NCBI RefSeq assembly: GCF_030409225.1 | Contig: NZ_JAUFPK010000005.1 | Coordinates: 434,831-498,830 of the forward strand | From: Aquisalimonas lutea | Lineage (GTDB): Bacteria > Pseudomonadota > Gammaproteobacteria > Nitrococcales > Aquisalimonadaceae | Reading direction: 5' to 3' | Length of the DNA stretch: 64,000 nt | Shown: in pieces, positions 54,469 through 64,000 of the stretch | Layout of the letters: the number at the start of each line of letters is the position of its first letter | Position numbering within the stretch: position 1 is the first letter of the stretch | The notes under the pieces: generated by a model | The model's input: only the letters and a program-made list of their open reading frames with translations | The model's database searches: none | What the model was told of the DNA's origin: nothing | Position numbers and translations under genes: made by a program

Positions 54469-55497
54469 CTACCAGCTGTACCCGGCGGTGATCACGTAGG
54501 CGGTGCTCGTGCGCTCATTGTCGCCCACGGGCTGGCTCTCGTAGTCCACGTTGGCCTGAACGGTGCCCGTGATCCCGGCCGCAATGGGAAAGCGCAGGCC
54601 GGTGCGGGTGGTGATCACCACGTCGTCGGTGTCATCGACGTTGACCAGTCCTTCCTGGGTATGGAACAGCCGTAACCCGTCGCCCGCCAGCCGCTCCTCG
54701 TAGTCCAGCGCCCAGCGGCCCGCCGGATTGCTCTCGCTGCCGTCGCTGTAGTAGTCCTCGTTGACGTAGCTGATGCCCAGCTCGCCGGAGAGCTGCCGGC
54801 GATCCGTGTCGAAGACCTGGTAGCCGAGGCCGACACCGAAGGACGAGCGCAGGCGCAGATCGCGGAACTCGTCCCGGGCGAGGCCCACGTTGGCATTGAC
54901 GTACGTCCGTTCGGAGACGAAATGGTCGTAGCGGATGTTGCCGGCGGCGTTGTCCTCGGTTTCTTCGCCGTCATCCTCCGCTTGGTTGAATTCGCCGTTG
55001 AAACGGAGCCGATTGACCTCGGTGCGGACCGTGGCGGCCGCCTTCCCGTTGATGCTGCGGCGCTGGTCGTTGCCGCCGGTCAGGCGCATGCCGAGGCTGA
55101 TGTCGCCGCTGGTGCGCACGGCGGGGCGCACGGGTGTCTCCGGCCCGGTTCCCCGGGTGATGGCCGTGACAGGGAACACCAGCGGCTCGTCGAAGGACTC
55201 GCTCTGCAGCCGGATGGTGCCGTCCGCCGACGCCACGCTGCGCCCGCGGACCTGGGTGCCGTCTTCCATGAGCACCTGGATGGCGTCATCGGTGCGCAGC
55301 TGCGCAACCGCGGCCAGTGGTACGGACAGCGCCTCGTCGGTGGTGTCGGGGCGGAACGTGAGCCGGTCATCGTCGATCTCCACGAAGGTGCCGGTGATCC
55401 GGTCGCCGTTGTCCAGCAGCAGCGTGTCGGCCGGGGCCGCCGTCGGCAGGGCCAGGGCGAAGAGCAGGGCAAGGGCGCGTGGCAGGCGAGGTCTCAT
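54469..55497 (-). CDS. Outer-membrane DUF481-type beta-barrel protein
   Basis: 342 residues: signal peptide (about 1-23), a short domain with two SH3-like repeats (LLLDNGDRITGTFVEIDDDR and VLMEDGTQVRGRSVASADGT), then about 210 residues of alternating amphipathic strands with aromatic ends, finishing in YVITAGYSW with the terminal aromatic residue used for outer-membrane insertion. This matches DUF481 (YdiY-like) proteins. It occupies the place where perM-type genes are often found between DUF2066 and hda. Confidence 0.8.
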   Translation of the reverse strand: MRPRLPRALALLFALALPTAAPADTLLLDNGDRITGTFVEIDDDRLTFRPDTTDEALSVPLAAVAQLRTDDAIQVLMEDGTQVRGRSVASADGTIRLQSESFDEPLVFPVTAITRGTGPETPVRPAVRTSGDISLGMRLTGGNDQRRSINGKAAATVRTEVNRLRFNGEFNQAEDDGEETEDNAAGNIRYDHFVSERTYVNANVGLARDEFRDLRLRSSFGVGLGYQVFDTDRRQLSGELGISYVNEDYYSDGSESNPAGRWALDYEERLAGDGLRLFHTQEGLVNVDDTDDVVITTRTGLRFPIAAGITGTVQANVDYESQPVGDNERTSTAYVITAGYSW

Positions 55498-55644
55498 GCA
55501 AACGTCTCCCGCGATTCCGGTATCGGCGGTCTGCAACGGGCCGGGAGTCTACGCAACGTAGCGAGCGGACGCGACCCGGCCCGGCTCGCGCTTGCCCGGC
55601 GCTGCGGGTAGAATTCCGCTTACCACCCGTGCGCGGAGGTTAGC

Positions 55645-56355
55645 GTGGGCCCGTCATCGCCGGAACCCGTACAGCTCCCCCTGGGCATCCGCTGGGAGGA
55701 CGCCGCCAGCCTGGCAAGCTTCCATCCGGCGGGCAATGCCCGCGCCCTGGCGGCGGTGGAGCGCCTGCTCGCCGGCGAGGAGACCTGCGTCTACCTCCAT
55801 GGCCCCGGTGGCACGGGCAAGTCCCATCTGTTGCAGGCCGCCGCCCGCGCCGGCAGCGAGCGCGGTGATCCGGTCGCCTATCTGCCCCTGTCCGAGCGGG
55901 CGTCCCTGCGCCCGGAGATCCTGGAAGGCATGGAGCGGCTGGATCTCCTGGCCCTGGACGATCTCCACTGCATCGCCGCTGACGCGGCCTGGGAGGAGGC
56001 GCTGTTCCACGCGTTCAACCGTATGCGCGATGCCGGCACGGCCCTGCTGCTCAGCGCCGCCGATCGCCCCGACGCAGTGGGCCTGGTCCTCCCCGACCTG
56101 GTGTCGCGACTGCAGTGGGGATTGCGGGAGCGCCTCCGTCCCATGGACGACGACGACAAGCTGGCGGCGCTGCGCCACCGGGCCCGCCTCCGCGGGCTGG
56201 AGCTGCCCGCCGAGGCGGGCGCCTACCTGCTGCGGCGCCAGCCCCGGGACATGGACTCGCTGTTCCGGCTCCTGGATGTCCTCGACCGGGCGGCCCTTGC
56301 CGAGCAGCGGCGTCTGACGATCCCCTTCCTGCGGCGGGTGCTGGCGGCCGACTGA
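55645..56355 (+). CDS. hda: DnaA regulatory inactivator Hda
   Basis: 236 residues, an AAA+ domain related to DnaA domain III but without the DNA-binding domain IV. P-loop GPGGTGKSHLLQAA, Walker B LLALDDLHCI, and a short N-terminal clamp-binding motif VQLPLGI (QL.LGI type) that docks on the DNA polymerase clamp. Hda stimulates DnaA-ATP hydrolysis after initiation. GTG start behind GGAGG. Confidence 0.93.
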   Translation: MGPSSPEPVQLPLGIRWEDAASLASFHPAGNARALAAVERLLAGEETCVYLHGPGGTGKSHLLQAAARAGSERGDPVAYLPLSERASLRPEILEGMERLDLLALDDLHCIAADAAWEEALFHAFNRMRDAGTALLLSAADRPDAVGLVLPDLVSRLQWGLRERLRPMDDDDKLAALRHRARLRGLELPAEAGAYLLRRQPRDMDSLFRLLDVLDRAALAEQRRLTIPFLRRVLAAD

Positions 56356-56366
56356 GTCACGGCCCG

Positions 56367-58779
<2,413 letters not shown>

Positions 58780-58824
58780 CGGGCCGGGCTCCCGGCCAAC
58801 ATGACAGCCGATGGAGGTTTGCTG

Positions 58825-59097
58825 ATGTCGCAGCGATGCATTCTGTGCTACGTCTCCGGCCACGTGCAGGGCGTGTTCTTTCGCGGCTCGGCCCAGGAGG
58901 AGGCCCTGCGGGTCGGTGTCCGGGGATATGCGGAGAACCTGCGTGACGGCCGCGTGCGCGTGCTCGCCTGCGGCTCCGAGGAGGCGCTCGAGGCCTTCCA
59001 CGCCTGGCTGGAGAAGGGCCCGCGGGCGGCGCGGGTGGAGGCCGTGCATTGCGAGGACGTGGACGTGGAGCCGCCTTCGGGCTTCGACGTGCGCTGA
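58825..59097 (+). CDS. acyP: Acylphosphatase
   Basis: 90 residues. Hydrolyses acyl phosphates. Signature GHVQGVFFRG with catalytic Arg20, and Asn38 in VRGYAENLRDGRVRV. Start at the ATG preceded by GGAGG; an upstream in-frame ATG at 58801 lies before this site. Confidence 0.93.
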   Translation: MSQRCILCYVSGHVQGVFFRGSAQEEALRVGVRGYAENLRDGRVRVLACGSEEALEAFHAWLEKGPRAARVEAVHCEDVDVEPPSGFDVR

Positions 59098-59210
59098 AGC
59101 GAGGTTTACCCCCGGGGCGATCCATGGAAACATATTGCCCTGTTTTCGGGTGGGGCCCGTCGCACGGGCCCGGTACGGCGATGGAACAACACGCAGCAAG
59201 AGAGCACTTG

Positions 59211-59537
59211 ATGAGACTGACGACATTGCTCCTCGGATTGACGCTCGGTGCGGTCGCTGCCGGCGGGACGGCCCAGGCCCAGGAGGGCGGTGATCCGGTG
59301 GTGGGCGAGCAGCTCGCGACCACCTGCATGGGGTGTCATGCCGTGGAAGGGGCGCGCAACGCCTACCCGTCTTACCGGGTGCCCAAGCTCGGCGGCCAGT
59401 ACGCCGAGTACCTGGTGAGCGCGCTTCAGGCCTACAAGAACGGTGACCGCGAGCACCCCACCATGCAGGCCCAGGCCGCGGGCCTGAGCGAGCAGGAAAT
59501 GCGTGACATCGCTGCGTTCTTCGCGCAGCAGCCGTGA
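59211..59537 (+). CDS. Periplasmic monohaem cytochrome c (c553/c4-like)
   Basis: 108 residues with a Sec signal (about 1-23, ending AQA). One haem site CMGCH (Cys39-His43) and a later Met (PTMQAQAAGLSEQEM) as sixth ligand. Resembles one half of a dihaem cytochrome c4. Electron carrier to a terminal oxidase. Adjacent to a second, related cytochrome gene, apparently a tandem duplication. Confidence 0.88.
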   Translation: MRLTTLLLGLTLGAVAAGGTAQAQEGGDPVVGEQLATTCMGCHAVEGARNAYPSYRVPKLGGQYAEYLVSALQAYKNGDREHPTMQAQAAGLSEQEMRDIAAFFAQQP

Positions 59538-59592
59538 GTCATCGCGGGGCCGGGTGGCGGCCCCAGGTTCGCAGTAACGGAATCCGGACGAC

Positions 59593-59958
59593 ATGATGAA
59601 ACAGATCTTTGCCCTTGGCGTCGGCGTGGCCGGCCTGTTGCTCGCTACCAGTGCGCTGGCGGCCGACGGTGGTGACAATGGTGACCACGGCGGCGACCCC
59701 CGGGCCGGCCGGGAGATCGCCGAGAGTCAGTGCATGGCGTGCCACGCCGTTGACGGTTCACAGAGCAATCCGCAGTGGCCCCGGCTGGCCGGGCAGCACC
59801 GCGACTATCTCGTCGAGGCGCTGCGCCAGTACAAGGAGGGCGAGCGGGACAATTCCGTGATGCAGGGCCAGGTGAGCGGCCTGTCCATGCAGGAGCTGCG
59901 CAACGTGGCCGCCTATTATTCCCAGCTCGAGGGCGAGCTGTACACGCCGGAGCGTTAA
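59593..59958 (+). CDS. Periplasmic monohaem cytochrome c, paralogue
   Basis: 121 residues with a Sec signal (about 1-23, LLLATSALA). Haem site CMACH (Cys47-His51), Met ligand in NSVMQGQVSGLSMQELRNVA. A His/Asp/Gly-rich insert (DGGDNGDHGGD) follows the signal. Same layout as the preceding gene, 55 bases apart. Its TAA stop lies in the first bases of a decayed inverted-repeat element end. Confidence 0.88.
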   Translation: MMKQIFALGVGVAGLLLATSALAADGGDNGDHGGDPRAGREIAESQCMACHAVDGSQSNPQWPRLAGQHRDYLVEALRQYKEGERDNSVMQGQVSGLSMQELRNVAAYYSQLEGELYTPER

Positions 59959-60015
59959 GAAACCATTCCCGCGTGCTTCTGCGCGCCGCAGCGGTGCTCT
60001 GGCAAGGCGACGTTC
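59955..60015. repeat. Decayed solo end related to the 11.5 kb element
   Basis: TTAAGAAACCATTCCCGCGT, then GCTTCTGCGCGCCGCAGCGG and GGCAAGGCG, align with the reverse complement of 11704-11756 (TTAAGGAAACGCTGAACAAT..., GCCTCTGCGCCCCACAGCGG, GGCAAGGCG) with a 6-base gap and scattered changes. Only one side of the element is present. It lies between the cytochrome and the GGDEF stops. Confidence 0.55.
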
Positions 60016-60021
60016 TCCCGG

Positions 60022-61392
60022 TCAGCCGTCGGCCGCGACCCGGTTCCGGCCCGCACCCTTGGCCCGGTACAGGGCCCGGTCGGCTCGGCGGAACAGGGAC
60101 TCCGGCGCCTCGCCGTTCCCGGCTTCCGCCACGCCGATGGAGACCGTCACGGTGAGCGCGCCGGCTTCGGTGTCCATGGGTGTCGTCGCCACGGCCTCGC
60201 GCAGATGTTCCGCTAGGGTGCACGCCTGGGCCAGGGGCGTTCCGGGAAGCACCAGCGTGAACTCCTCGCCGCCGTAACGTGCCAGGAAGTCGTTGGTCCG
60301 AACGGATTCCTGCAGCAGTGCGGCCAGCCGGGCAAGGAGGTCGTCGCCGGCGGAGTGGCCGTAGCGGTCGTTCACGGGCTTGAATGCGTCGACGTCGATG
60401 ACCATGAGGCTCACGGGGGTTCCGGTTCGCGCGCCCCGCGTCATTTCATCGGCGAGGCGCTTCTCGTGGGCCTCGCGGTTGCCGATGCCCGTGAGATGGT
60501 CTTCGGCGGCCCGTTGTTGCTCGTGCGCCAGCGCGGAGCGCAGCCGCGCGGACTCTTCCTGGGCTTCCTGCAACCGGACCCGCAGCGCCTCGTTGCGTTC
60601 CCGGGTCTTGCGGCGGCGGACATCCCGTGTTTCCCGGTAGGTGGCGACCTCCCGTACCAACGTGTCGAGATCCGCGCTGATCAGCCGGTGGGCTTGCCGT
60701 GAGTCACGGGTATCGCGGAGAGCGGTCTGGATCGACTGCACGCGGGTCTGCACGGCACTGTCCAGGCGTGCTTCGTCGGCGTCGGCGTCTTCCTCGGACG
60801 CCTCGTCGGAGCGCAGCAGCGCGTGCAGGTCTCCCAGCCGTTGCGAGAGCTGCAGGAAAAACGCTTCAAGCTCAGCGGACTCGTCCCGATTGGCGGCAAC
60901 CAGGACGTCGACCATCCGGTCGACCCGGGTCGCCAGCGCATCCGGTGTTTCGGCGCTTTCGAGCTCGTTGCGGGCGTCGCGCAGCTTCTGCTTGTAGGGG
61001 GCGGGCAGCGCGAGTGCATCGGCCATGGCCGTCAGCCGCTGGCGGATGGCCATGACGTGGCCGTTGGTCTCCTGTCTGTCCGGGTTCGTCCGGCCCAGCC
61101 GGCGGAGCCGGCGAAGCAGGGACCGGGGTGGCTCCGGTGCGCTCGTGCCGGCCGGTTCAGGCCCGGGCGGTACGGCGGCCGGCGGCTCCGGGGCGTCGTC
61201 CAGCGTTAGCAGCGCCGCGCCGAGCTCTTCGGCGGCACTGCCGATCCGGGCGGCGTCGGTATCATCGATCAGCGCCCGGCGCAGCTCTTCCAGGGCACGG
61301 TCCATGTCCGGCGTGCGGCCGCGGCCGGCCCGTATGAGGCGCAGTGCCGCGCGGCGCACGGCCTCGTGCAGCTGTTCCAGCTCGTCCGTCAT
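60022..61392 (-). CDS. Diguanylate cyclase (GGDEF), active type
   Basis: 456 residues. The N-terminal 290 residues are helical and coiled-coil-rich with no recognised sensor. GGDEF domain at about 290-456, beginning DHLTGIGNREAHEKRLADEM; catalytic motif GGEEF at about 374; an intact inhibitory I-site RTND five residues before it. Makes c-di-GMP from two GTP, with product feedback. No membrane helix, so cytoplasmic. The ATG at MTDELEQL is chosen. Directly downstream of the sigma-54 regulator gene (46 bases). Confidence 0.87.
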   Translation of the reverse strand: MTDELEQLHEAVRRAALRLIRAGRGRTPDMDRALEELRRALIDDTDAARIGSAAEELGAALLTLDDAPEPPAAVPPGPEPAGTSAPEPPRSLLRRLRRLGRTNPDRQETNGHVMAIRQRLTAMADALALPAPYKQKLRDARNELESAETPDALATRVDRMVDVLVAANRDESAELEAFFLQLSQRLGDLHALLRSDEASEEDADADEARLDSAVQTRVQSIQTALRDTRDSRQAHRLISADLDTLVREVATYRETRDVRRRKTRERNEALRVRLQEAQEESARLRSALAHEQQRAAEDHLTGIGNREAHEKRLADEMTRGARTGTPVSLMVIDVDAFKPVNDRYGHSAGDDLLARLAALLQESVRTNDFLARYGGEEFTLVLPGTPLAQACTLAEHLREAVATTPMDTEAGALTVTVSIGVAEAGNGEAPESLFRRADRALYRAKGAGRNRVAADG

Positions 61393-61438
61393 GCGTTCCC
61401 CGGGGTGATCCGTGCGTACTGTCCGAGGCGTTCCATGC

Positions 61439-62854
61439 TCAGGGGGAGTCATCCCAGACCTTGAACTTGCGTTCCAGGGTCTTGCGCGAGACGCCCAGGC
61501 GCCGCGCGGCTTCCGACTTGTTGCCGCCGGTGGCCCGCATCACCTTGAGAATGTGCTGCTTCTCCACCTCGGCAAGCGGCATGTCCACCGGGAAGCCGAG
61601 CTCACTGCGCGTCTCCCCCAGCGAGATCGGCGTGTCGATCTGCTCGCTGTCCAGGCAGCGTGCCGGCGAGCGGTTGAGCAGCATGGCCCGCTCCATGAGG
61701 TTCTTGAGCTCGCGGACGTTGCCCGGCCAGGAATAGGCGGACAGGGTCTCCATGTCCTCGTCGCTGAGCTGCAGCGGCGGCAGGGACAGCTCCTCGGCCA
61801 GGTTGCGGACGAACAGCCGGGCCAGGTGCGGGATGTCGGAAGGACGCTCCCGCAGCGGCGGCAGGCGCAGCCCGAGGACGTTGAGACGGTAGTAGAGATC
61901 CTCCCGGAACCGGCCTGCGGCGACCTCGTCGGCCATGGTGCGATTGGTCGCGGTGACGATGCGCACGTCGATGGGCAGCTCCTTCTCGGAGCCCACCGGC
62001 CGGATGGTGCGCTCTTCCAGCACCCGCAGGAGCTTGGCCTGCATGCCCAGGGGCATCTCGCAGATCTCGTCGAGGAACAGCGTGCCGTGGTGGGCATGGA
62101 TGAACAGCCCTTCCCGGGACTGGGTCGCGCCGGTGAACGCGCCCTTGATGTGGCCGAACAACTCGCTTTCCAGCAGCTCCGGGGCGATGGAGCCGCAGTT
62201 GACGGGCACGAACGGCCCGCGCCGGCCGCTGAACGTGTGCAGGCAGCGGGCCGCCACCTCCTTGCCGGTTCCGGACTCGCCTTCCAGGAGCACGGTCGTG
62301 CTGCGGCTGGAGACCCGGCGCAACAGGGCCAGGAGATCCCGCATGGCGTCGCTGTGGCCGACGATCCCCTCCAGTCCGCTGGACGGCATGTCCTCGCGCA
62401 CGCCGGCCGGCTCCGGGCCGGGCTCCCGCAGGCATTCGTCGACGGCGACCTGCAGGTCCTCGGGGGAGAACGGGCGGGAGAGGAAATGGGTGCCGGCCAG
62501 CCCCGTCGCCTCCGGGGACGTCATGTCCTCGGGCTGCGCGGCGATGAGGACGATCGGGGTCGTTACGCCGCGGGAGCGCAGGGTCCGGGCCCAGTCCGTT
62601 CCGGACTGGTCGGGCATGCGCGTGCTGACGACGAGGGCGTCGAAGCGGTAGCGCACGCGCAGCGCCTCTGCCGTGGCGATGGTGTCGGCCGCCTCCACGA
62701 ACATGCCGCGATCATCCAGCGCAAAGCGCATGAGATCCCGCATGCCGGGGTCTTCGTCGACGACCAGCACGGCATGCTGGCGGCCCTGGGCCGCCGACCC
62801 CTGGGGGTTGGCGCTGGACACCACCTGGTTGACCGATTCATTCACGCCCCGCAT
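61439..62854 (-). CDS. Sigma-54-dependent activator with degenerate receiver domain
   Basis: 471 residues: receiver-like domain (about 27-140), AAA+ domain (about 160-395; Walker A GESGTGKE, sigma-54 contact loop GAFTGA, Walker B region GTLFLDEICEMPL), and a Fis-type helix-turn-helix (NKSEAARRLGVSRKTLERKF). The phospho-acceptor Asp is replaced by Ser77 (FDALVVSTRMPDQSG), the conserved Lys by Arg127 (FLSRPF) and the switch Thr is missing, so control by phosphorylation is unlikely. The AAA+ and sigma-54 contact motifs are intact. A sigma-54 promoter and inverted repeat lie upstream. No partner histidine kinase gene is adjacent. Confidence 0.87.
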   Translation of the reverse strand: MRGVNESVNQVVSSANPQGSAAQGRQHAVLVVDEDPGMRDLMRFALDDRGMFVEAADTIATAEALRVRYRFDALVVSTRMPDQSGTDWARTLRSRGVTTPIVLIAAQPEDMTSPEATGLAGTHFLSRPFSPEDLQVAVDECLREPGPEPAGVREDMPSSGLEGIVGHSDAMRDLLALLRRVSSRSTTVLLEGESGTGKEVAARCLHTFSGRRGPFVPVNCGSIAPELLESELFGHIKGAFTGATQSREGLFIHAHHGTLFLDEICEMPLGMQAKLLRVLEERTIRPVGSEKELPIDVRIVTATNRTMADEVAAGRFREDLYYRLNVLGLRLPPLRERPSDIPHLARLFVRNLAEELSLPPLQLSDEDMETLSAYSWPGNVRELKNLMERAMLLNRSPARCLDSEQIDTPISLGETRSELGFPVDMPLAEVEKQHILKVMRATGGNKSEAARRLGVSRKTLERKFKVWDDSP

Positions 62855-62928
62855 GTCCCCCTTGGATCCGGCTGTCTCCAGCGACGCCGTCGTCGCCCGC
62901 TGGCCACACGATCATTCTGACAATCGGT

Positions 62929-62942
62929 TGCAATACCGTCCA
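62929..62942 (-). promoter_or_regulatory. Candidate sigma-54 promoter of the activator gene
   Basis: On the minus strand TGGACGGTATTGCA has GG and GC ten bases apart, the -24/-12 pattern. It lies about 75 bases ahead of the activator start codon. The large inverted repeat lies 32-62 bases further upstream, in enhancer position. Confidence 0.45.
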
Positions 62943-62973
62943 TCTGCACTGCGGTCGCCGGCGTCCGCGACGC

Positions 62974-63004
62974 AATGCACCACGGGCCGGGCATGTGGTG
63001 CATT
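62974..63004. promoter_or_regulatory. Inverted repeat AATGCACCAC-N11-GTGGTGCATT
   Basis: Perfect 10 bp arms with an 11-base spacer between the divergent activator and mobA genes. Shape and TGCACC/GGTGCA arms resemble NtrC-family enhancer sites (TGCACC-N5-GGTGCA), though with a longer spacer. Likely binding site of a sigma-54 activator, possibly this one. Confidence 0.5.
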
Positions 63005-63115
63005 ATGACCCGAAAGCGTTGCTGTTTCACGGACGCGGCGCCGTCATTGTTGTGCCGTAGCCCGGGAACGGGCTGCTATGATGTGCCTTTCCGGCAGCAA
63101 CACGTGGCCCGGCAG

Positions 63116-63754
63116 ATGGCGGAACCCGAACGGAATACTGTAACCGGCGTCGTGCTCGCCGGTGGTCGTGCCACGCGCATGGGGGGCATGGACAAGGGCC
63201 TGGTGGAGGTCGCCGGCCGGGCCATGGTGGACCATGTCCTGGAGCGCCTGCGGCCGCAGACCGCCGGACTGGTGATCAACGCCAACCGCAACGAGGCCGA
63301 CTATCGCCAGCGGGGCTGGCCGGTGGTCGCCGACGCCTTCGGCGACTTCGCCGGCCCGCTGGCGGGCATGGCCGCCGGGCTTGCCGCCAGCACCACCGAC
63401 TGGGTGGTGACCGTGCCCTGCGACTCCCCCATGGTGCCGCCGGATCTCGTCGCCCGGCTGGCCGCGGGCGTGCGCGACCGGAACGCGGATATCGGCGTGG
63501 CCCACGCCGACGGCAGAATGCAGCCCGTCTTCGCCCTACTCCCCGTGTGTCTGCTGGAGGACCTGCAGGCATTCCTCCGGGAAGGCGGGCGCAAGATCGA
63601 CCGCTGGTACGCCCGCCACGGCCTGGCCGTGGTGGCGTTCGATGACCGGCCGGAGGCGTTCGTCAACGTGAACACCCCGGAGGATCGCAGTACCGTGGCC
63701 GCCCGGCTGGCTGGTGCGCACGACGATGGCGGCCGGGAGCCGGGGCATGACTGA
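63116..63754 (+). CDS. mobA: Molybdenum cofactor guanylyltransferase
   Basis: 212 residues. Adds GMP to molybdopterin. Nucleotide signature GVVLAGGRATRMGGMDKGLV, then NANRNEADYRQRG, TVPCDSPMVPPDLVARL and the C-terminal FVNVNTPEDRS. Starts at ATG 63116 with an in-frame upstream region that is not coding-like. The stop overlaps the next gene by eight bases. Goes with modABC in supplying molybdoenzymes. Confidence 0.93.
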   Translation: MAEPERNTVTGVVLAGGRATRMGGMDKGLVEVAGRAMVDHVLERLRPQTAGLVINANRNEADYRQRGWPVVADAFGDFAGPLAGMAAGLAASTTDWVVTVPCDSPMVPPDLVARLAAGVRDRNADIGVAHADGRMQPVFALLPVCLLEDLQAFLREGGRKIDRWYARHGLAVVAFDDRPEAFVNVNTPEDRSTVAARLAGAHDDGGREPGHD

Positions 63755-64000
63755 GATGGCGGCACTCGATCCCGAGTCCCTGTCGGCGGCGGATCACGCG
63801 GCCTTCGCCGAGACGGTCGCGGATGCCTCGGCGCGCGAGCTCATGCGCCGTCTCAACCGGCACGCGGCGCGCCAGGATGCGCCGCTGGTGCTGTCGGGCG
63901 GCGATACCGCCGGCGTGCTGGCGGCATGGTCGCGGGGATATGCCGGCAAGCACCCGGAGGCGGGGCTGTTCGCCCATTTCGTCGGCTGCACCGCTGAGAG
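63747..64000 (+). CDS. Nephrocystin-3-like STAND NTPase, N-terminal start (runs off the window)
   Basis: 84 residues are visible. After a short helical lead comes ELMRRLNRHAARQDAPLVLS, then GGDTAGVLAAWSRGY, KHPEAGLFAHFVGCTAE. In nephrocystin-3/NACHT-type proteins the equivalent stretch is a P-loop ('SG.sGsGKSaLLA.W...y...HP...v..HFVGcT..S'). Here the flanks fit well but the loop is shortened and lacks GKS, so ATP binding may be lost. It starts inside mobA with an eight-base overlap. Only a short piece is visible, so the family call is provisional. Confidence 0.5.
   Translation, partial: MTEMAALDPESLSAADHAAFAETVADASARELMRRLNRHAARQDAPLVLSGGDTAGVLAAWSRGYAGKHPEAGLFAHFVGCTAE

Noticed and set aside
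62929-63004. ModE-type site for mobA in the activator-mobA gap
   Set aside because: The dyad has TGCACC arms as in NtrC-like enhancers and lacks the ModE pattern; it is better explained as a sigma-54 activator site.

Overview
The window is GC-rich chromosomal DNA with tight gene packing, many 1-14 nt overlaps and strong Shine-Dalgarno sites. The gene set (rfaH, rraA, hslR, rlmL, hda next to purMN, metG, rfaH-type NusG paralogue, DUF2066, DUF1631, two TRAP carriers, a seven-gene Mrp Na+/H+ antiporter) points to a gammaproteobacterium, most likely of the Ectothiorhodospiraceae or a related salt- or alkali-adapted lineage. No rRNA, tRNA, CRISPR array, prophage or transposase gene was seen.

Layout. 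0-7 kb: yqjDE-like membrane genes, an ECF sigma/anti-sigma pair, a broken PAS-GGDEF gene, a SAF-domain oxidoreductase, a coiled-coil membrane protein, a 1-Cys peroxiredoxin and a DUF2062 protein. 7-10 kb: modABC molybdate importer. 10-14 kb: a Tat-exported TRAP binding protein and a fused DctQM permease, separated by a nested palindromic element. 14-17 kb: mgtE behind a long leader that resembles an M-box Mg2+ riboswitch, then an HDOD pair. 17-24 kb: mrpABCDEFG-nadC. 24-34 kb: class I aldolase, DUF1631 protein, acetoacetyl-CoA synthetase, FMN hydroxyacid oxidase divergent from marR-emrB-usp, panE. 34-38 kb: a second TRAP system with a divergent regulatory region carrying a large inverted repeat. 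38-45 kb: redoxin, then cupin, RuBisCO-like protein and EamA transporter (a likely methylthioadenosine salvage branch), a degenerate GGDEF protein, a small membrane protein and a phosphoribulokinase-like kinase. 44-57 kb: housekeeping genes (rraA, hslR, rfaH, metG, rlmKL, dcd, purN, purM, hda). 57-64 kb: YihY, acylphosphatase, two small cytochromes c, an active-type GGDEF protein, a sigma-54 activator with a degenerate receiver, mobA, and the start of a nephrocystin-3-like NTPase gene.

The most unusual content is non-coding. Two 228-240 bp elements (29.6 and 38.9 kb) share a nearly identical multi-hairpin core, but each is closed by a perfect inverted repeat of its own (33 and 41 bp) whose sequence differs between copies. 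Two further families of inverted-repeat elements are present: a 267 bp element inside the first TRAP locus with a decayed relative at 59.96 kb, and a 369 bp element with 15 bp ends at 50.1-50.5 kb whose end sequence recurs at 2.56 kb. Several of these ends supply the stop codon of the adjacent gene.

The window also holds several regulatory proteins with lost catalytic residues: a GGDEF domain without its motif, a sigma-54 regulator whose receiver lacks the phospho-Asp, and a STAND-type NTPase start whose P-loop appears shortened.
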